Source: Arthrobacter psychrochitiniphilus (lineage in GTDB: Bacteria > Actinomycetota > Actinomycetes > Actinomycetales > Micrococcaceae). Taken from it: DNA of 64,000 nt. Below the pieces are notes generated by a model. It searched no databases, was not told the DNA's origin, and was given only the letters and a program-made list of their open reading frames with translations. Made by a program: the position numbers and the translations under genes. The stretch lies in the NCBI RefSeq assembly GCF_003185915.1, contig NZ_QHLZ01000007.1:124001-188000 (forward strand), in the 5' to 3' direction. Of this stretch, positions 21,507-30,387 are shown in pieces; the stretch's first letter is position 1; each line of letters starts with the position of its first letter.

Positions 21507-21551
21507 ATGAAGCTCTCTGCTAACGCATTCACCACTCTCGACGGGGTTATG
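21507..21551 (+). pseudogene. 5' fragment of a dihydrofolate-reductase-like (RibD_C) gene
   Basis: The first 15 codons (MKLSANAFTTLDGVM) match the usual start of bacterial dihydrofolate-reductase-family/RibD C-terminal-domain proteins, and an intact AAAGGA ribosome binding site lies upstream. After this point the family sequence is lost. A 12-bp tandem repeat and then the tail of the convergent epimerase gene follow. This is a truncated remnant with its translation start preserved. Confidence 0.55.
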
Positions 21552-21599
21552 CGAGGCCTTGGGGTGGGTTTCCAGGTGGCCGAATCCAGGGTCACGGGC

Positions 21600-21630
21600 C
21601 CTAGCAGTGCCCCTAGCAGTGCCCCTAGCA
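21600..21630. repeat. 12-bp tandem repeat
   Basis: CCTAGCAGTGCC occurs twice in full and a third time in part, at the border between the dihydrofolate-reductase remnant and the epimerase gene end. It may mark the deletion junction. Confidence 0.8.
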
Positions 21631-21640
21631 CGCGTATCTG

Positions 21641-22639
21641 TCAGCGCAGGCTCAGGCGTGCCTGTTCCAGAACGTGGGCAATAGCCGGGGTAGGGATCAG
21701 GCCCGCCGATTCCGCCCAGCCTGGCTCTTGGCCCTGACCGAACCACATGAGTTCCACCCGACGGATGGGTCCGTGGAGCCGTTCGCCTAGCATGCGTGAG
21801 ATAAAGTAGCCAGCGCTCAGCACGCCGTGGCAGAACCACTTCGGCAGGCGCACGGGTGCCCGCCCGCCGGCAGCCCGCAGTACTTCGCTGACGCTCAACC
21901 CCTCCCACGGTTGCAACACCAGTGGTGGGACAGGGCCAGTAAACAGCGCGCTCTGGACAACAAACCACGCCAACGCGTCGATGGAGCTCACGGGGGTGGG
22001 GGCGGTCCCGGGCGCCGCAACGGAGGCAAGGGCCGAGGAGGCCACCTTGACCAGCGAACGGGTAGTTGGACGGCAGGGACCCTGCACGGAGGTTGCCCGA
22101 ATGCTCACAACGTTGCCAGGAGCAAGGCCACCTGTTGAACCAACTTCAGCGGTGGCGAGCAGTTCCAGAACTTCCTCACCCAACGCCTTGGTGCGGGAAT
22201 AGGCTGAAAACGGCGCCCTCTGCCCACTTTCATCAATCATGCGGCGGTGTCCCTGGACGGAGGCGCTACTTAGGTGCACAAAACGTCTGACACCGGCCTG
22301 CCTCGCTGCCAGTGTAATGACGGCGGGTAGCAAGCCATTGGCACCCATCATTGCGGGGGAGCTGCCCTCTGCGGGTGTGGCTAAGCCAGCAGCATTAATG
22401 ACAAATTCGGCTCCGGAGAAGGCCTCTGCGAGCGAATCGACAGCGGGGGAGTGGGCCGCCTCGGCAACGAGGGCGGCGGCATTTGATGCGTCCGAGCTGA
22501 GCCGGGGTGCTGCCATGGCCATGACGTGCTCCCCGCGGCGCAGCAGTTCCGCCACGATGGCGCTGCCCACAAAGCCGCTGGCACCCAGCACTATCCAGCG
22601 GGGCAATTTCCTGTGTGGCCCATCCGAGGGTGCACTCAT
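21641..22639 (-). CDS. NAD-dependent epimerase/dehydratase
   Basis: Extended short-chain dehydrogenase with the nucleotide-binding motif GASGFVGSAIVAELL near residue 19 and the catalytic pair in YSRTKALGEE near residue 146. It would modify a nucleotide sugar or a lipid-linked sugar. It is the last of three overlapping minus-strand genes, after two GT2 glycosyltransferases; its ATG overlaps the upstream gene's stop by 4 bases. Function within surface-glycan synthesis is inferred from this context; the substrate is unknown. Confidence 0.82.
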   Translation of the reverse strand: MSAPSDGPHRKLPRWIVLGASGFVGSAIVAELLRRGEHVMAMAAPRLSSDASNAAALVAEAAHSPAVDSLAEAFSGAEFVINAAGLATPAEGSSPAMMGANGLLPAVITLAARQAGVRRFVHLSSASVQGHRRMIDESGQRAPFSAYSRTKALGEEVLELLATAEVGSTGGLAPGNVVSIRATSVQGPCRPTTRSLVKVASSALASVAAPGTAPTPVSSIDALAWFVVQSALFTGPVPPLVLQPWEGLSVSEVLRAAGGRAPVRLPKWFCHGVLSAGYFISRMLGERLHGPIRRVELMWFGQGQEPGWAESAGLIPTPAIAHVLEQARLSLR

Positions 22640-23598
22640 CTTATGGTCACCTTTTTTAGGGCGGGCATGGGCTTAAAATCCGTGGCAGCCAGGATTTGCC
22701 GTGACTCCCGCCAGCCCGCAACAAGCCGGCCGCTGCCACGCAACGACTTCTCCACTGCCAGTAAGCGCACTACTTCCTTGGCTGCGGTCAACGCCGTGCC
22801 AAGCGCAAAGCCCACTGGATTGAAACGGCCGTGGAGGCGCAGATACTGCCCCAGAAGTCCACGGTTTCGCATGACATAAAACCGGCCCAAGTCCGAGGAA
22901 TCATTGAGGTGCCGGATCCCCAAATCAATTTGCCGTTGGGCGCGGGCCTTGTGCAGGACAAATTCATTGACGTAGACAACAGGGCGGTCAAGTGAAATAA
23001 GCCAACCGTACGTGGTGTCATCCCAAGTCAGAAAGAAGCGCGGATCCGGCAGCCCCACAGCCGCCACTGCATCCTTGTGCAAGAGCATGCCCTCAAAGCA
23101 GCCCACATTCGTGGCAAATTCATCTGAGGTGGCAAACACGTCGCCTCGCACGGGAAGGGGGAAGCCCAAAAAGGTGCTGAAGTTGTTCTGCCAGTAAAAC
23201 GGTTCGCCGGCGGCGTCGTAGCGTCGGCCCACCAGTGCGTCATATTTATCCATCCACGGCGCAAAGGCGCCGATGGCCCCGGGAACGCATGTGACGTCGT
23301 CGTCCATTAACCAGATCCACTGGGCACCTTGCGCCAACGCCCGCTCCACACCGGCGGAGAAACCGCCGGCCCCACCGGAATTTTCAGCCAGCAGGTGGTG
23401 GATCAGCGGAACAGGGAATTGCGCCCGGGCAGTCTCAATAACCGCGGCCGTGGTATCGGTACTGGCGTTGTCCACCACAATGACACCGTCTGGGGCAGGA
23501 TTCAGTGCGGCCACGGAGTCCAACAGCCCGCCAAGGTAGTCGGCGCGGTTATAGGTGGTGATGACCAGGAAGAACTGCTCGTGCCGGGACAGGCTCAA
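22636..23598 (-). CDS. GT2 family glycosyltransferase
   Basis: GT-A fold inverting glycosyltransferase. The N-terminus (FLVITTYNRADYLGGLLDS) and VIVVDNASTD bind the nucleotide, the metal-binding motif is MDDDV near residue 97, and TWDDT further on resembles the catalytic ED/DD-T region of galactofuranosyl/rhamnosyltransferase relatives (GlfT/WbbL type). 320 residues. It overlaps both neighbours by 4 bases, so the three genes are one translation unit. It probably adds sugars to a cell-wall polysaccharide. Confidence 0.85.
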   Translation of the reverse strand: MSLSRHEQFFLVITTYNRADYLGGLLDSVAALNPAPDGVIVVDNASTDTTAAVIETARAQFPVPLIHHLLAENSGGAGGFSAGVERALAQGAQWIWLMDDDVTCVPGAIGAFAPWMDKYDALVGRRYDAAGEPFYWQNNFSTFLGFPLPVRGDVFATSDEFATNVGCFEGMLLHKDAVAAVGLPDPRFFLTWDDTTYGWLISLDRPVVYVNEFVLHKARAQRQIDLGIRHLNDSSDLGRFYVMRNRGLLGQYLRLHGRFNPVGFALGTALTAAKEVVRLLAVEKSLRGSGRLVAGWRESRQILAATDFKPMPALKKVTIR

Positions 23599-24494
23599 AA
23601 CTTTTGGTCCTCAATGGGGCCAAACTTCGCCCCGCGCAGGCCAGCGCCATAGGTGCTGGCCCATTTGGCTAAGCCCTTAACATCACCCTTCTTCAGGAAA
23701 TACAGTGGATAACCCACCACATCAGCCACGAAGGAACGCACACGGCGGTGCTTGCGTGTGAGGAAACCGCGGTTGCGGTAGTAGTAGAAACGCTTGAACG
23801 GGGACTCCGGAACAAGCACATGCAACCTGTCGCCCAGCACCAGTTGAACCTCGCCCCACCCTGCCGGGTGCGTCAGTGCCACGGTGGTGACGGTGCCGAA
23901 CTTGATCTTGGCAGCGCGCAGGCGCAGCATGAAGTCAATCTCGTCTCCGCGGATGAACAGGCGCAGATCGGGCAGGCCCACCTTGAAGAAAACATCCGTA
24001 CGGATCAGCGCGCCGTTGAAGAACTGGCCAATGTCCTCAATGAAGCCCAGCGGCTCAACCACCGAACGCTCGTGGGTGAGGTGGCCGTCAATGCGGAACG
24101 GGAAGGAAAGCTTGGTTGGTTCACCGGGGGCCACAATCAGCGGCACCACCACTTCCAGATCGCGGGCCTTGGCAGCGGCCAGCAGTGTGGCCAAGCACTC
24201 GGGATCTTCCGGGTGAGCGTCGTCGTCCATGATCCAGACCCACTGTGCCCCTGAGGCGATGGCATTCAAGATAGCCAGTGAGAAGCCGCCGGCTCCACCC
24301 AAGTTAGCCAAGGAGCGCACATATGTGACCTCGGCCGGAGCCTCGGCGGCAATGTCGCGAACCTCCGCCGTGCCTGAATCAACCAAGGCAATGGCATGCG
24401 GGGTGTGGCTTTGCACGGCGAGTGCCCCCAACAGGGTGCGCACGTCCTCGGGCCGGTCAAAGGTGACGGCAGCGACTGCTACGGAATCTGTCAA
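23595..24494 (-). CDS. GT2 family glycosyltransferase, first of the unit
   Basis: A second GT-A enzyme, clearly related to its neighbour: nucleotide-binding N-terminus (VAAVTFDRPEDVRTLL), MDDDAHPEDP as the metal site, and FIRGDEIDF as the likely catalytic acidic motif. TTG at 24494 is preferred because GAGAGGA lies 7 bases upstream; an in-frame ATG at 24536 adds 14 residues but has no ribosome binding site. The gene heads the minus-strand three-gene unit and diverges from the CapD-type gene across a 195-bp gap that must hold both promoters. Confidence 0.83.
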   Translation of the reverse strand: MTDSVAVAAVTFDRPEDVRTLLGALAVQSHTPHAIALVDSGTAEVRDIAAEAPAEVTYVRSLANLGGAGGFSLAILNAIASGAQWVWIMDDDAHPEDPECLATLLAAAKARDLEVVVPLIVAPGEPTKLSFPFRIDGHLTHERSVVEPLGFIEDIGQFFNGALIRTDVFFKVGLPDLRLFIRGDEIDFMLRLRAAKIKFGTVTTVALTHPAGWGEVQLVLGDRLHVLVPESPFKRFYYYRNRGFLTRKHRRVRSFVADVVGYPLYFLKKGDVKGLAKWASTYGAGLRGAKFGPIEDQKF

Positions 24495-24689
24495 AGGGGA
24501 GTCCTCTCGGCTGGTGCCTGCGGCATTGCGCGGCATCCGGCACGGCTAAACAGTGAGTAATCATCGGAAGGGATTACTATTCATGTGTACCTTCTTACTT
24601 TAGTACAGCCACCATCCGGCAGTTTGTTGCGCCGTGGACAGCAGCGCCGCCGCCGGCAACCTTGGCAGAATACGGAAATACGAATCACG

Positions 24690-26573
24690 TTGAATACCTT
24701 CAGTACACAGGCACCCGGAAAATTCGCGAGCACTTCACCCGAGAGTGATCGAAAGCCCCGGCTATGGCTTTGGTCACAGGCGATTCTTGATTCTCTTGCC
24801 TGGACCGTGGCCCTGTTACTGGCAGTGTTGCTGCGTTATGAGCTGGATATTGGCCTCATTAACTTCGCCGGTCTGGCGGCACTGGTGGTTGTGGCCGTGG
24901 CCACCCAGCTCATTGCCGGCTGGTACATGGCCCTCTACCGCGGGCGCTATACCTTTGGCAGCATCCACGAGGCCCGTGTACTGGTTGCCGTCACGCTGAT
25001 AGTGGCGGTTGTCACCAGCATTTTCTTGTCCATCTTTATCAATGAAATCCATGTTGCCCGTTCCGTGGCCGTCATTGCCTTCCCCTTTGCCGCTCTGACC
25101 ATGGCCGCCGTACGTTACGCCAAGCGGTTGTACGTGGAGGGCAAACCGATGTTCGGGGATGAAGCCCAAAAAACCCTGATCTACGGAGCAGGGTTTCTCG
25201 GTAATTCGCTGGTGACGCGCATGGTTCAGGATCCGGAATCCCCGTACGTGCCTGTGGGCCTCATTGATGATGACGCCGCCAAGAAGCACTTACGCTTAAG
25301 TTCAGTTGGGGTGTTGGGTAGCGGCAAGGACATAGCTGAGATCATCAAGCGCACCAAGTCAACCGTGATTGTGCTGGCCATCGCCCACCTGAGTGCCAAA
25401 AGGATCCGGGAAATCTCCGACAGCGTTTCCGGCCTAGGTGTGAAAGTTCTGGTTCTGCCACCTCTGCAGGAAATGCTCAGCCCCGACACCAATAAGGACA
25501 ACCGGGGCGGGCTCACCGATTTCCGCGAGATTGATGTTGCTGACCTCATTGGCCGCACCCCTGTCGAAACCCAGGTGGAACTCGTGGCCGGTTACATCAG
25601 GGGTAAACGGGTGCTGGTGACGGGGGCCGGAGGTTCCATCGGGTCGGAGCTTTGCCGCCAGCTGCACGGCTTTGAACCTGCCGCCTTGATCATGCTGGAC
25701 CGCGACGAATCCGGCCTGCAACACACTCAGCTCTCCATTGAGGGCCACGGCTTGTTAGATAACAAGGACATTGTGCTGGCGGATATCCGCGACGGCGAGG
25801 CGATGGCGAAAATCTTTGCAGACAGGCGCCCCGAAGTGGTGTTCCATGCCGCAGCGCTCAAGCACGCGCCCCTGTTGCAGATGTATCCGGACGAGGGCTG
25901 GAAAACCAATGTTTTGGGCTCGCTGAATGTTCTTGAGGCCGCCCGCAGCGTGGGTGTTGAAACGTACGTCAACGTTTCCACCGACAAGGCGGCCAGCCCC
26001 ACCACTGCACTGGGCCACTCCAAACGTGCGGCAGAGAAGCTCACCTCCTGGATGGCTCAGGAGACGGGCATGCGCTACGTTTCGGTCCGCTTCGGCAATG
26101 TTATTGGCAGCCGCGGCTCCATGCTGCCCTTGTTCACAGACCAGATCAACAAGGGCGGCCCGGTGACGGTAACCCACCCGGATGTGACGCGCTTTTTCAT
26201 GACCATCCCTGAGGCCTGCCAGCTGGTCATCCAAGCTGGTGCTATTGGGCACGGCGGTGACGTGTTGATCCTGGACATGGGTGAACCGGTGCGCATCATG
26301 GATGTTGCCGAGCGCATGATTGCGATGTCCGGCCGTGACATCAAGATCAAGATCACTGGCTTGCGCCCCTCGGAGAAACTCCACGAACAGCTCACAGGTG
26401 ATGACGAGATTCAGAATCCTGACGGTCACGCCAAGATTTCCCACACGCAGGCCCGTCCCTTGGCCCCGAAGGACCTTGACCTTGGCCTGTGGCTCCAACG
26501 CTGCAAGGACGAAGCCGGGCCGGATGCGCCCAGCATTGACGAGTCCGACGGCGACGTTGCGGGCGGTGTCTGA
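24690..26573 (+). CDS. CapD/FlaA1-type nucleotide-sugar dehydratase, membrane-bound
   Basis: Polysaccharide biosynthesis protein of the large SDR family (CapD, WbpM, PglF), which turns UDP-GlcNAc into a 4-keto-6-deoxy sugar. Four N-terminal membrane helices are followed by a CoA-binding-like Rossmann domain (YGAGFLGNSL) and then the catalytic SDR domain with VTGAGGSIGSELC and STDKAASPTTALGHSKR. Start uncertain: TTG at 24690 gives a short hydrophilic tail before helix 1, while an open frame extends to a GTG at 24585 with arginine-rich, non-conserved sequence. The stop overlaps the next ATG by one base. Confidence 0.88.
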   Translation: MNTFSTQAPGKFASTSPESDRKPRLWLWSQAILDSLAWTVALLLAVLLRYELDIGLINFAGLAALVVVAVATQLIAGWYMALYRGRYTFGSIHEARVLVAVTLIVAVVTSIFLSIFINEIHVARSVAVIAFPFAALTMAAVRYAKRLYVEGKPMFGDEAQKTLIYGAGFLGNSLVTRMVQDPESPYVPVGLIDDDAAKKHLRLSSVGVLGSGKDIAEIIKRTKSTVIVLAIAHLSAKRIREISDSVSGLGVKVLVLPPLQEMLSPDTNKDNRGGLTDFREIDVADLIGRTPVETQVELVAGYIRGKRVLVTGAGGSIGSELCRQLHGFEPAALIMLDRDESGLQHTQLSIEGHGLLDNKDIVLADIRDGEAMAKIFADRRPEVVFHAAALKHAPLLQMYPDEGWKTNVLGSLNVLEAARSVGVETYVNVSTDKAASPTTALGHSKRAAEKLTSWMAQETGMRYVSVRFGNVIGSRGSMLPLFTDQINKGGPVTVTHPDVTRFFMTIPEACQLVIQAGAIGHGGDVLILDMGEPVRIMDVAERMIAMSGRDIKIKITGLRPSEKLHEQLTGDDEIQNPDGHAKISHTQARPLAPKDLDLGLWLQRCKDEAGPDAPSIDESDGDVAGGV

Positions 26574-27643
26574 TGGAACTCTGGGCACAAATAACCGTTG
26601 GCGCAGTAGCCTTGGTACTGGCCCTGGTGCTGCCGTTGTTCGTGCGCCCGCTGCTGGCCCGGGCCGGGGTTCTTGACGTCCCCAACGAGCGTTCATCCCA
26701 CACCGTACCCACCATCAGGGGTATGGGAATTACAACTGCGGTAGCCTTGCCCGCCGCTGTTCTGGTGGCGGTGTTCCTGCCCCAAGGCAAGACCGGGTTA
26801 CAGGGGTCATTGACGCTGGTTGTTATTCTCGTCGTGGTACTGGGTGCCGCAGCGATTGGCTGGATTGAGGACATTCGCGGCCTGTCGGTGAAGATCAGGG
26901 CCGGGCTACAGCTGCTTCTTGGCGGTGCGGCCACCGCTGTGGTGGCCATCCTTGACCCCGGCCAACAACAATTGTGGCTGATTCCGGCCGGTGCCCTTGC
27001 CGTTGCCGCCTACGTCAATGTCACCAACTTCATGGACGGTATTAACGGAATATCCGGCACGCACGGCCTGCTGGTGGGTGGCTTCTACGCCTATGCTGGC
27101 TTCATGACCTCCCATGACTGGCTGGTCTATGCGGGCATTGCCATCTCCCTGGCCTTTGCCGGATTCCTGCCGTGGAACCTGAGCCGCAACAGGGTGTTTC
27201 TCGGTGATGTGGGCAGTTACCTGTTGGGTGCCGCCATCGCCATCACCGCCATGTGTGCGTTCCTGGCGGGAGTTCCCGTGGAATATATTTTCTCGCCCGT
27301 ACTGATCTATTTGATTGATACCTTTGTGACGTTCCTGCGCAGGCTCCTGGCGGGGGAGCGCTGGTATGTGGCACACCGCCAGCACGTCTATCAGCGCCTG
27401 GTCATAGTGGGCCTGAGCCACATCCAAGCCACACTCGTAGTTGCCGCCGCAACCATTTTTGTCAGCTTTCTGGGCATCGCCGCGGCACAAGGGCATGAAG
27501 TGGTTCAGATTCTGGCCACCGCGGCCGGCTTTGCGGTGGTCCTGGCGTATCTGCGCACTCCAACCCTCTTCCAACGCTTCCTGCGTAAAATCAAAGAGCG
27601 CTCCTCCGCGGACGGCACACCAACAAGCACCGGCCAGGACTGA
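26573..27643 (+). CDS. Polyprenyl-phosphate sugar-1-phosphate transferase (WecA/TagO/MraY family)
   Basis: Multipass enzyme that transfers a sugar-1-phosphate, usually GlcNAc-1-P, from UDP-sugar to undecaprenyl phosphate to start a glycopolymer. Family motifs are DVPNERSSH near residue 36, NVTNFMDGINGISG near 144 with the metal-binding aspartate, and the DTFVTFLRRLLAGERWYVAHRQH-type loop near 255-277. 356 residues with about 10-11 helices. It is coupled to the CapD-type gene. In actinobacteria this gene often precedes the atp operon, as here. Confidence 0.9.
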   Translation: MELWAQITVGAVALVLALVLPLFVRPLLARAGVLDVPNERSSHTVPTIRGMGITTAVALPAAVLVAVFLPQGKTGLQGSLTLVVILVVVLGAAAIGWIEDIRGLSVKIRAGLQLLLGGAATAVVAILDPGQQQLWLIPAGALAVAAYVNVTNFMDGINGISGTHGLLVGGFYAYAGFMTSHDWLVYAGIAISLAFAGFLPWNLSRNRVFLGDVGSYLLGAAIAITAMCAFLAGVPVEYIFSPVLIYLIDTFVTFLRRLLAGERWYVAHRQHVYQRLVIVGLSHIQATLVVAAATIFVSFLGIAAAQGHEVVQILATAAGFAVVLAYLRTPTLFQRFLRKIKERSSADGTPTSTGQD

Positions 27644-27653
27644 AAGGACCCGT

Positions 27654-27782
27654 ATGGCGGAGAACCATGCACGTCAAATTCAAGTTCTATCTCGTGTAGA
27701 ATTTCCTGTGGTGACATTCACTCTGCCCGCTGTTCAGCGAGGCGCCTTGCCCCAACCACTTCCCATGATGGAGTTCCCATGA
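27654..27782 (+). CDS. Possible small ORF or leader peptide ahead of atpI
   Basis: A 42-codon frame whose ATG is preceded by AAAGGA at 5 bases and whose TGA overlaps the ATG of the AtpI-like gene (ATGA). Inside it lies TAGAAT (27697-27702), after which in-frame GTG codons at 27708 and 27711 would give a shorter leaderless peptide ending at the same stop. The protein has no recognisable motif. The stop-start overlap suggests a coupling function; chance is not excluded. Confidence 0.35.
   Translation: MAENHARQIQVLSRVEFPVVTFTLPAVQRGALPQPLPMMEFP
27697..27702 (+). promoter_or_regulatory. Possible -10 box of the atp operon
   Basis: TGTAGAAT contains a consensus-like -10 (TAGAAT) about 75 bases before the atpI ATG. 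No good -35 hexamer was found. Confidence 0.4.
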
Positions 27783-28300
27783 AGGACACAAGCGCCCACC
27801 ATAGCGCTGCGCGCAGGCCGTTGACGGCCTCCGGTCCCACTGCGAGCCCCAGCTGGAATATCTTGAAGAAGTGCCTGCTGGTGGACGGTATTGCCGTCCT
27901 GATCATGGTGGTTGTTGCTTATATTTTCACGGATGTTCACGGCGTCTTAAGCGTGCTGTTCGGCTCCCTTTTGGTGATTGCCTTTTTTGGCTTGAGCCTG
28001 CTGGTGGGCCACTTGTTCAGCAAGCGGATGCCAGGTGCTGTCATGGGTATCTTCGTGATGACGTACTTTGTCAAAGTGGTGGGATTCGCAGCGGTGTTAT
28101 TTGCGCTGGGAACCCCCACTTGGCTAAACAAGCCCTGGTTCGCCGGGGCGGCCGTGGCGGCTGTGCTGCTATGGCAGGCCACTGAAGTGATCATCTTCAG
28201 CAAACAGCGTTTTCTCATCTTTGATGAATCCGCGGTGGAAGGCTCCCCGGCTGGGACAGCAACCACTCCGGACGTAACAAAGGATGTTGCCGATGACTAA
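27779..28300 (+). CDS. atpI: AtpI-like ATP synthase accessory membrane protein
   Basis: A 173-residue protein with four hydrophobic segments, at the head of the atp operon and in the place of the ATP synthase protein I of other actinobacteria. AtpI proteins assist assembly of the c-ring or Mg2+ supply; they are poorly conserved in sequence, so the call relies on topology and position. A short GGAG lies 5 bases before the ATG. The end overlaps the next gene by 8 bases. Confidence 0.7.
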   Translation: MKDTSAHHSAARRPLTASGPTASPSWNILKKCLLVDGIAVLIMVVVAYIFTDVHGVLSVLFGSLLVIAFFGLSLLVGHLFSKRMPGAVMGIFVMTYFVKVVGFAAVLFALGTPTWLNKPWFAGAAVAAVLLWQATEVIIFSKQRFLIFDESAVEGSPAGTATTPDVTKDVADD

Positions 28301-28547
28301 GAAGACGCCCGACTCCGGCAAACCCGACCATGTGGTAATTCCACCTGCTTCTAATGCCGAAAAGCTGGACTACACCTACATTATTGGCGGAATCCTGCTC
28401 TGGGGTTTGATAGGGTGGGGACTGGACTTTTTGTTGGATACTGGCTGGCTATTGTTCGCTGCATTGCCCGTTGGGGCGCTTTGCGGATATTTTCTAGCCA
28501 GGCATCATCAAAGGCATGGCCGCCCAGATGATGACAAGAAGCAATGA
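28293..28547 (+). CDS. AtpZ/AtpI family small membrane protein
   Basis: 84 residues with two membrane helices, the first with the glycine-rich GGILLWGLIGWGLDFLL pattern of the AtpZ/AtpI family (putative F0F1 ATPase subunit). ATG at 28293 is chosen over 28284 because AAAGGA lies 9 bases upstream. It overlaps the preceding gene, so the two are translationally coupled and likely work together in Fo assembly. Confidence 0.7.
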   Translation: MTKKTPDSGKPDHVVIPPASNAEKLDYTYIIGGILLWGLIGWGLDFLLDTGWLLFAALPVGALCGYFLARHHQRHGRPDDDKKQ

Positions 28548-28638
28548 ATCCCACCATCAGACTTTCCTACGGTGCTAACCATCTTTTGATGGACCGCCAC
28601 ACTTGCCCTTTGACCGAAACTGCAGAGAGGACAGCGCG

Positions 28639-29451
28639 TTGACCGCGTTTGCGCTTCCGATGGCCTCGAATGACGGTGGCTTCGTTCCACCGACAATTAG
28701 CGATACCCACCTCCCCGACATCCTTCCCTGGATGACCGATTACGGCACTGGGCTCGGCAAGCAGATGATCATGATCATCTTGTCGGTGGTGTTGATCGTC
28801 TGGTTCTTCAAGGCTGCGATCCGAAATCCGAAACTGGTTCCGGGACGGGTCCAGTTCTTCGCCGAAGGCTTCTACAGCTTCGCCCGCAACACTGTTGGCC
28901 GCGACATCATGGGTGAGAAAAACTTCCGCCCGTGGGTGCCGCTGCTCTTCTCAGTGTTCCTATTTGTGCTGCTGAACAACATCTTTGGTGCCATTCCGTT
29001 CCTGCAGCTTCCTTCCTTCTCACACGCTGGTAGTGCTTACGCCATTGCCTTGATTATCTACTTCACGTGGATTGCTGTGGGTGTGCAGAAGCACGGCATT
29101 CGTTACTTCAAGCTGGCAGTGGTCCCCACTGGTGTTCCTGCTTGGATTCTGCCGCTGCTGGTGCCGTTGGAAATCATCTCCAACTTTATTGTCCGCCCGC
29201 TGACGCACTCATTGCGTTTGATGGCGACAATGCTGGCAGGTCACATGATTGTGGTTCTGGCAGGTAGCGGCGCCCAGTACCTGATTGTTGTTCAGGACAG
29301 TATCCTGCTCAACGCAACGGGTGTGGCCGTGATTGTTGGCTCCATTGCCATGTACTTCCTGGAACTGTTGATCATGGTCCTGCAGGCCTTTGTTTTCACC
29401 CTGCTGACCGCGATCTACATCCAGGGCAGCCTGGAAGCAGATGCGCACTAA
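28639..29451 (+). CDS. atpB: ATP synthase subunit a
   Basis: Membrane stator subunit of Fo that forms the proton half-channels. The essential arginine is R193 in [16 protein letters not shown]. About six helices in 270 residues. The TTG at 28639 is chosen because AGAGAGGA ends 7 bases upstream; an in-frame TTG at 28603 has none. Confidence 0.95.
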   Translation: MTAFALPMASNDGGFVPPTISDTHLPDILPWMTDYGTGLGKQMIMIILSVVLIVWFFKAAIRNPKLVPGRVQFFAEGFYSFARNTVGRDIMGEKNFRPWVPLLFSVFLFVLLNNIFGAIPFLQLPSFSHAGSAYAIALIIYFTWIAVGVQKHGIRYFKLAVVPTGVPAWILPLLVPLEIISNFIVRPLTHSLRLMATMLAGHMIVVLAGSGAQYLIVVQDSILLNATGVAVIVGSIAMYFLELLIMVLQAFVFTLLTAIYIQGSLEADAH

Positions 29452-29543
29452 AGTTTTCCCCTAGCATCACCCCTAATTTTTCTCGAATAAAAGAATCACC
29501 TCACAACCTGCCGGCACAACGCCGGTATCTTGAAAGGAACGAA

Positions 29544-29759
29544 ATGGAACTCCACGGCTCGCTCAACATGATTGGCTACGGCCTGGCCGCAATTGGCTCG
29601 GCTATCGGTGTGGGTATGATCTTCGCCGCTTACATCAACGGTGTGGCCCGTCAGCCGGAAGCTCAGCGCATCCTGCAGCCCATCGCCCTGCTTGGCTTCG
29701 CCCTTGCAGAAGCACTGGCTATTCTTGGCCTGGTATTCGCCTTCGTCGTTGGCGTCTAG
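29544..29759 (+). CDS. atpE: ATP synthase subunit c
   Basis: Hairpin of two membrane helices that forms the rotor ring. The proton-carrying residue is E56 in FALAEALAI, and the polar loop ARQPEAQ (35-41) contacts gamma and epsilon. 71 residues. Glutamate is the usual carboxylate in actinobacteria, and the pattern does not show the extra residues of Na+-binding c-subunits. AAAGGA precedes the ATG. Confidence 0.97.
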   Translation: MELHGSLNMIGYGLAAIGSAIGVGMIFAAYINGVARQPEAQRILQPIALLGFALAEALAILGLVFAFVVGV

Positions 29760-29835
29760 TCCAAAGACTCCTTGTTCCCTCTTGTTAGGGGACGAACCGT
29801 TCATGGACGAATATCAGATTAAGGATAAGTGAGAA

Positions 29836-30387
29836 ATGGTTACCGCAGCAGTAATTCTCGCTAGCGAGGGTGCAAACCCGCTCCTGCCTAACTGGTGGGA
29901 AGTTCTAGTCACCGCTGTAGCTTTCGCTGTCCTGCTCTTTGTGGTGAAGAAATACATCGCCCCGATCTTCGAGAAGTCATACACGGACCGTGTAGAGGCT
30001 ATTGAAGGCGGAATTGAGAAGGCAGAAGAAGCACAAGCTGAAGCTAACGCCCTCTTGGAGCAGTACAAGGCCCAGCTCATGGAAGCCCGCACGGAAGCCA
30101 ATGGCATCCGTGAAAGCGCCCGTGCAGAAGGTGCCCAGATTCTGGCCGATCTGAAGGCGAAGGCTGCAGAGGAATCTGCACGCATCACCGCCCAAGCTCA
30201 GGTTGCGATCGAGTCCGAGCGCGTGGCCGCAGTGAACTCCCTCCGCAGCGAGGTTGGCACTTTGGCTACCGCGCTGGCAGGCAAAATCGTAGGCGAAGCC
30301 CTCGATGATGATGCACGTTCCAACCGGGTTGTTGAGCGCTTCCTGGCAGATCTGGAAAACCAGTCGAACGCGGGTGCAACGAAGTAA
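29836..30387 (+). CDS. atpF: ATP synthase subunit b
   Basis: Peripheral stalk subunit: one N-terminal helix (about residues 20-40) followed by a long charged alpha-helical arm that dimerises and reaches delta. 183 residues. The stop overlaps the atpH ATG by one base. Confidence 0.95.
   Translation: MVTAAVILASEGANPLLPNWWEVLVTAVAFAVLLFVVKKYIAPIFEKSYTDRVEAIEGGIEKAEEAQAEANALLEQYKAQLMEARTEANGIRESARAEGAQILADLKAKAAEESARITAQAQVAIESERVAAVNSLRSEVGTLATALAGKIVGEALDDDARSNRVVERFLADLENQSNAGATK

Noticed and set aside
22239..22676. 145-codon plus-strand frame
   Set aside because: Shadow of the epimerase gene, which has a clear Rossmann motif on the opposite strand.
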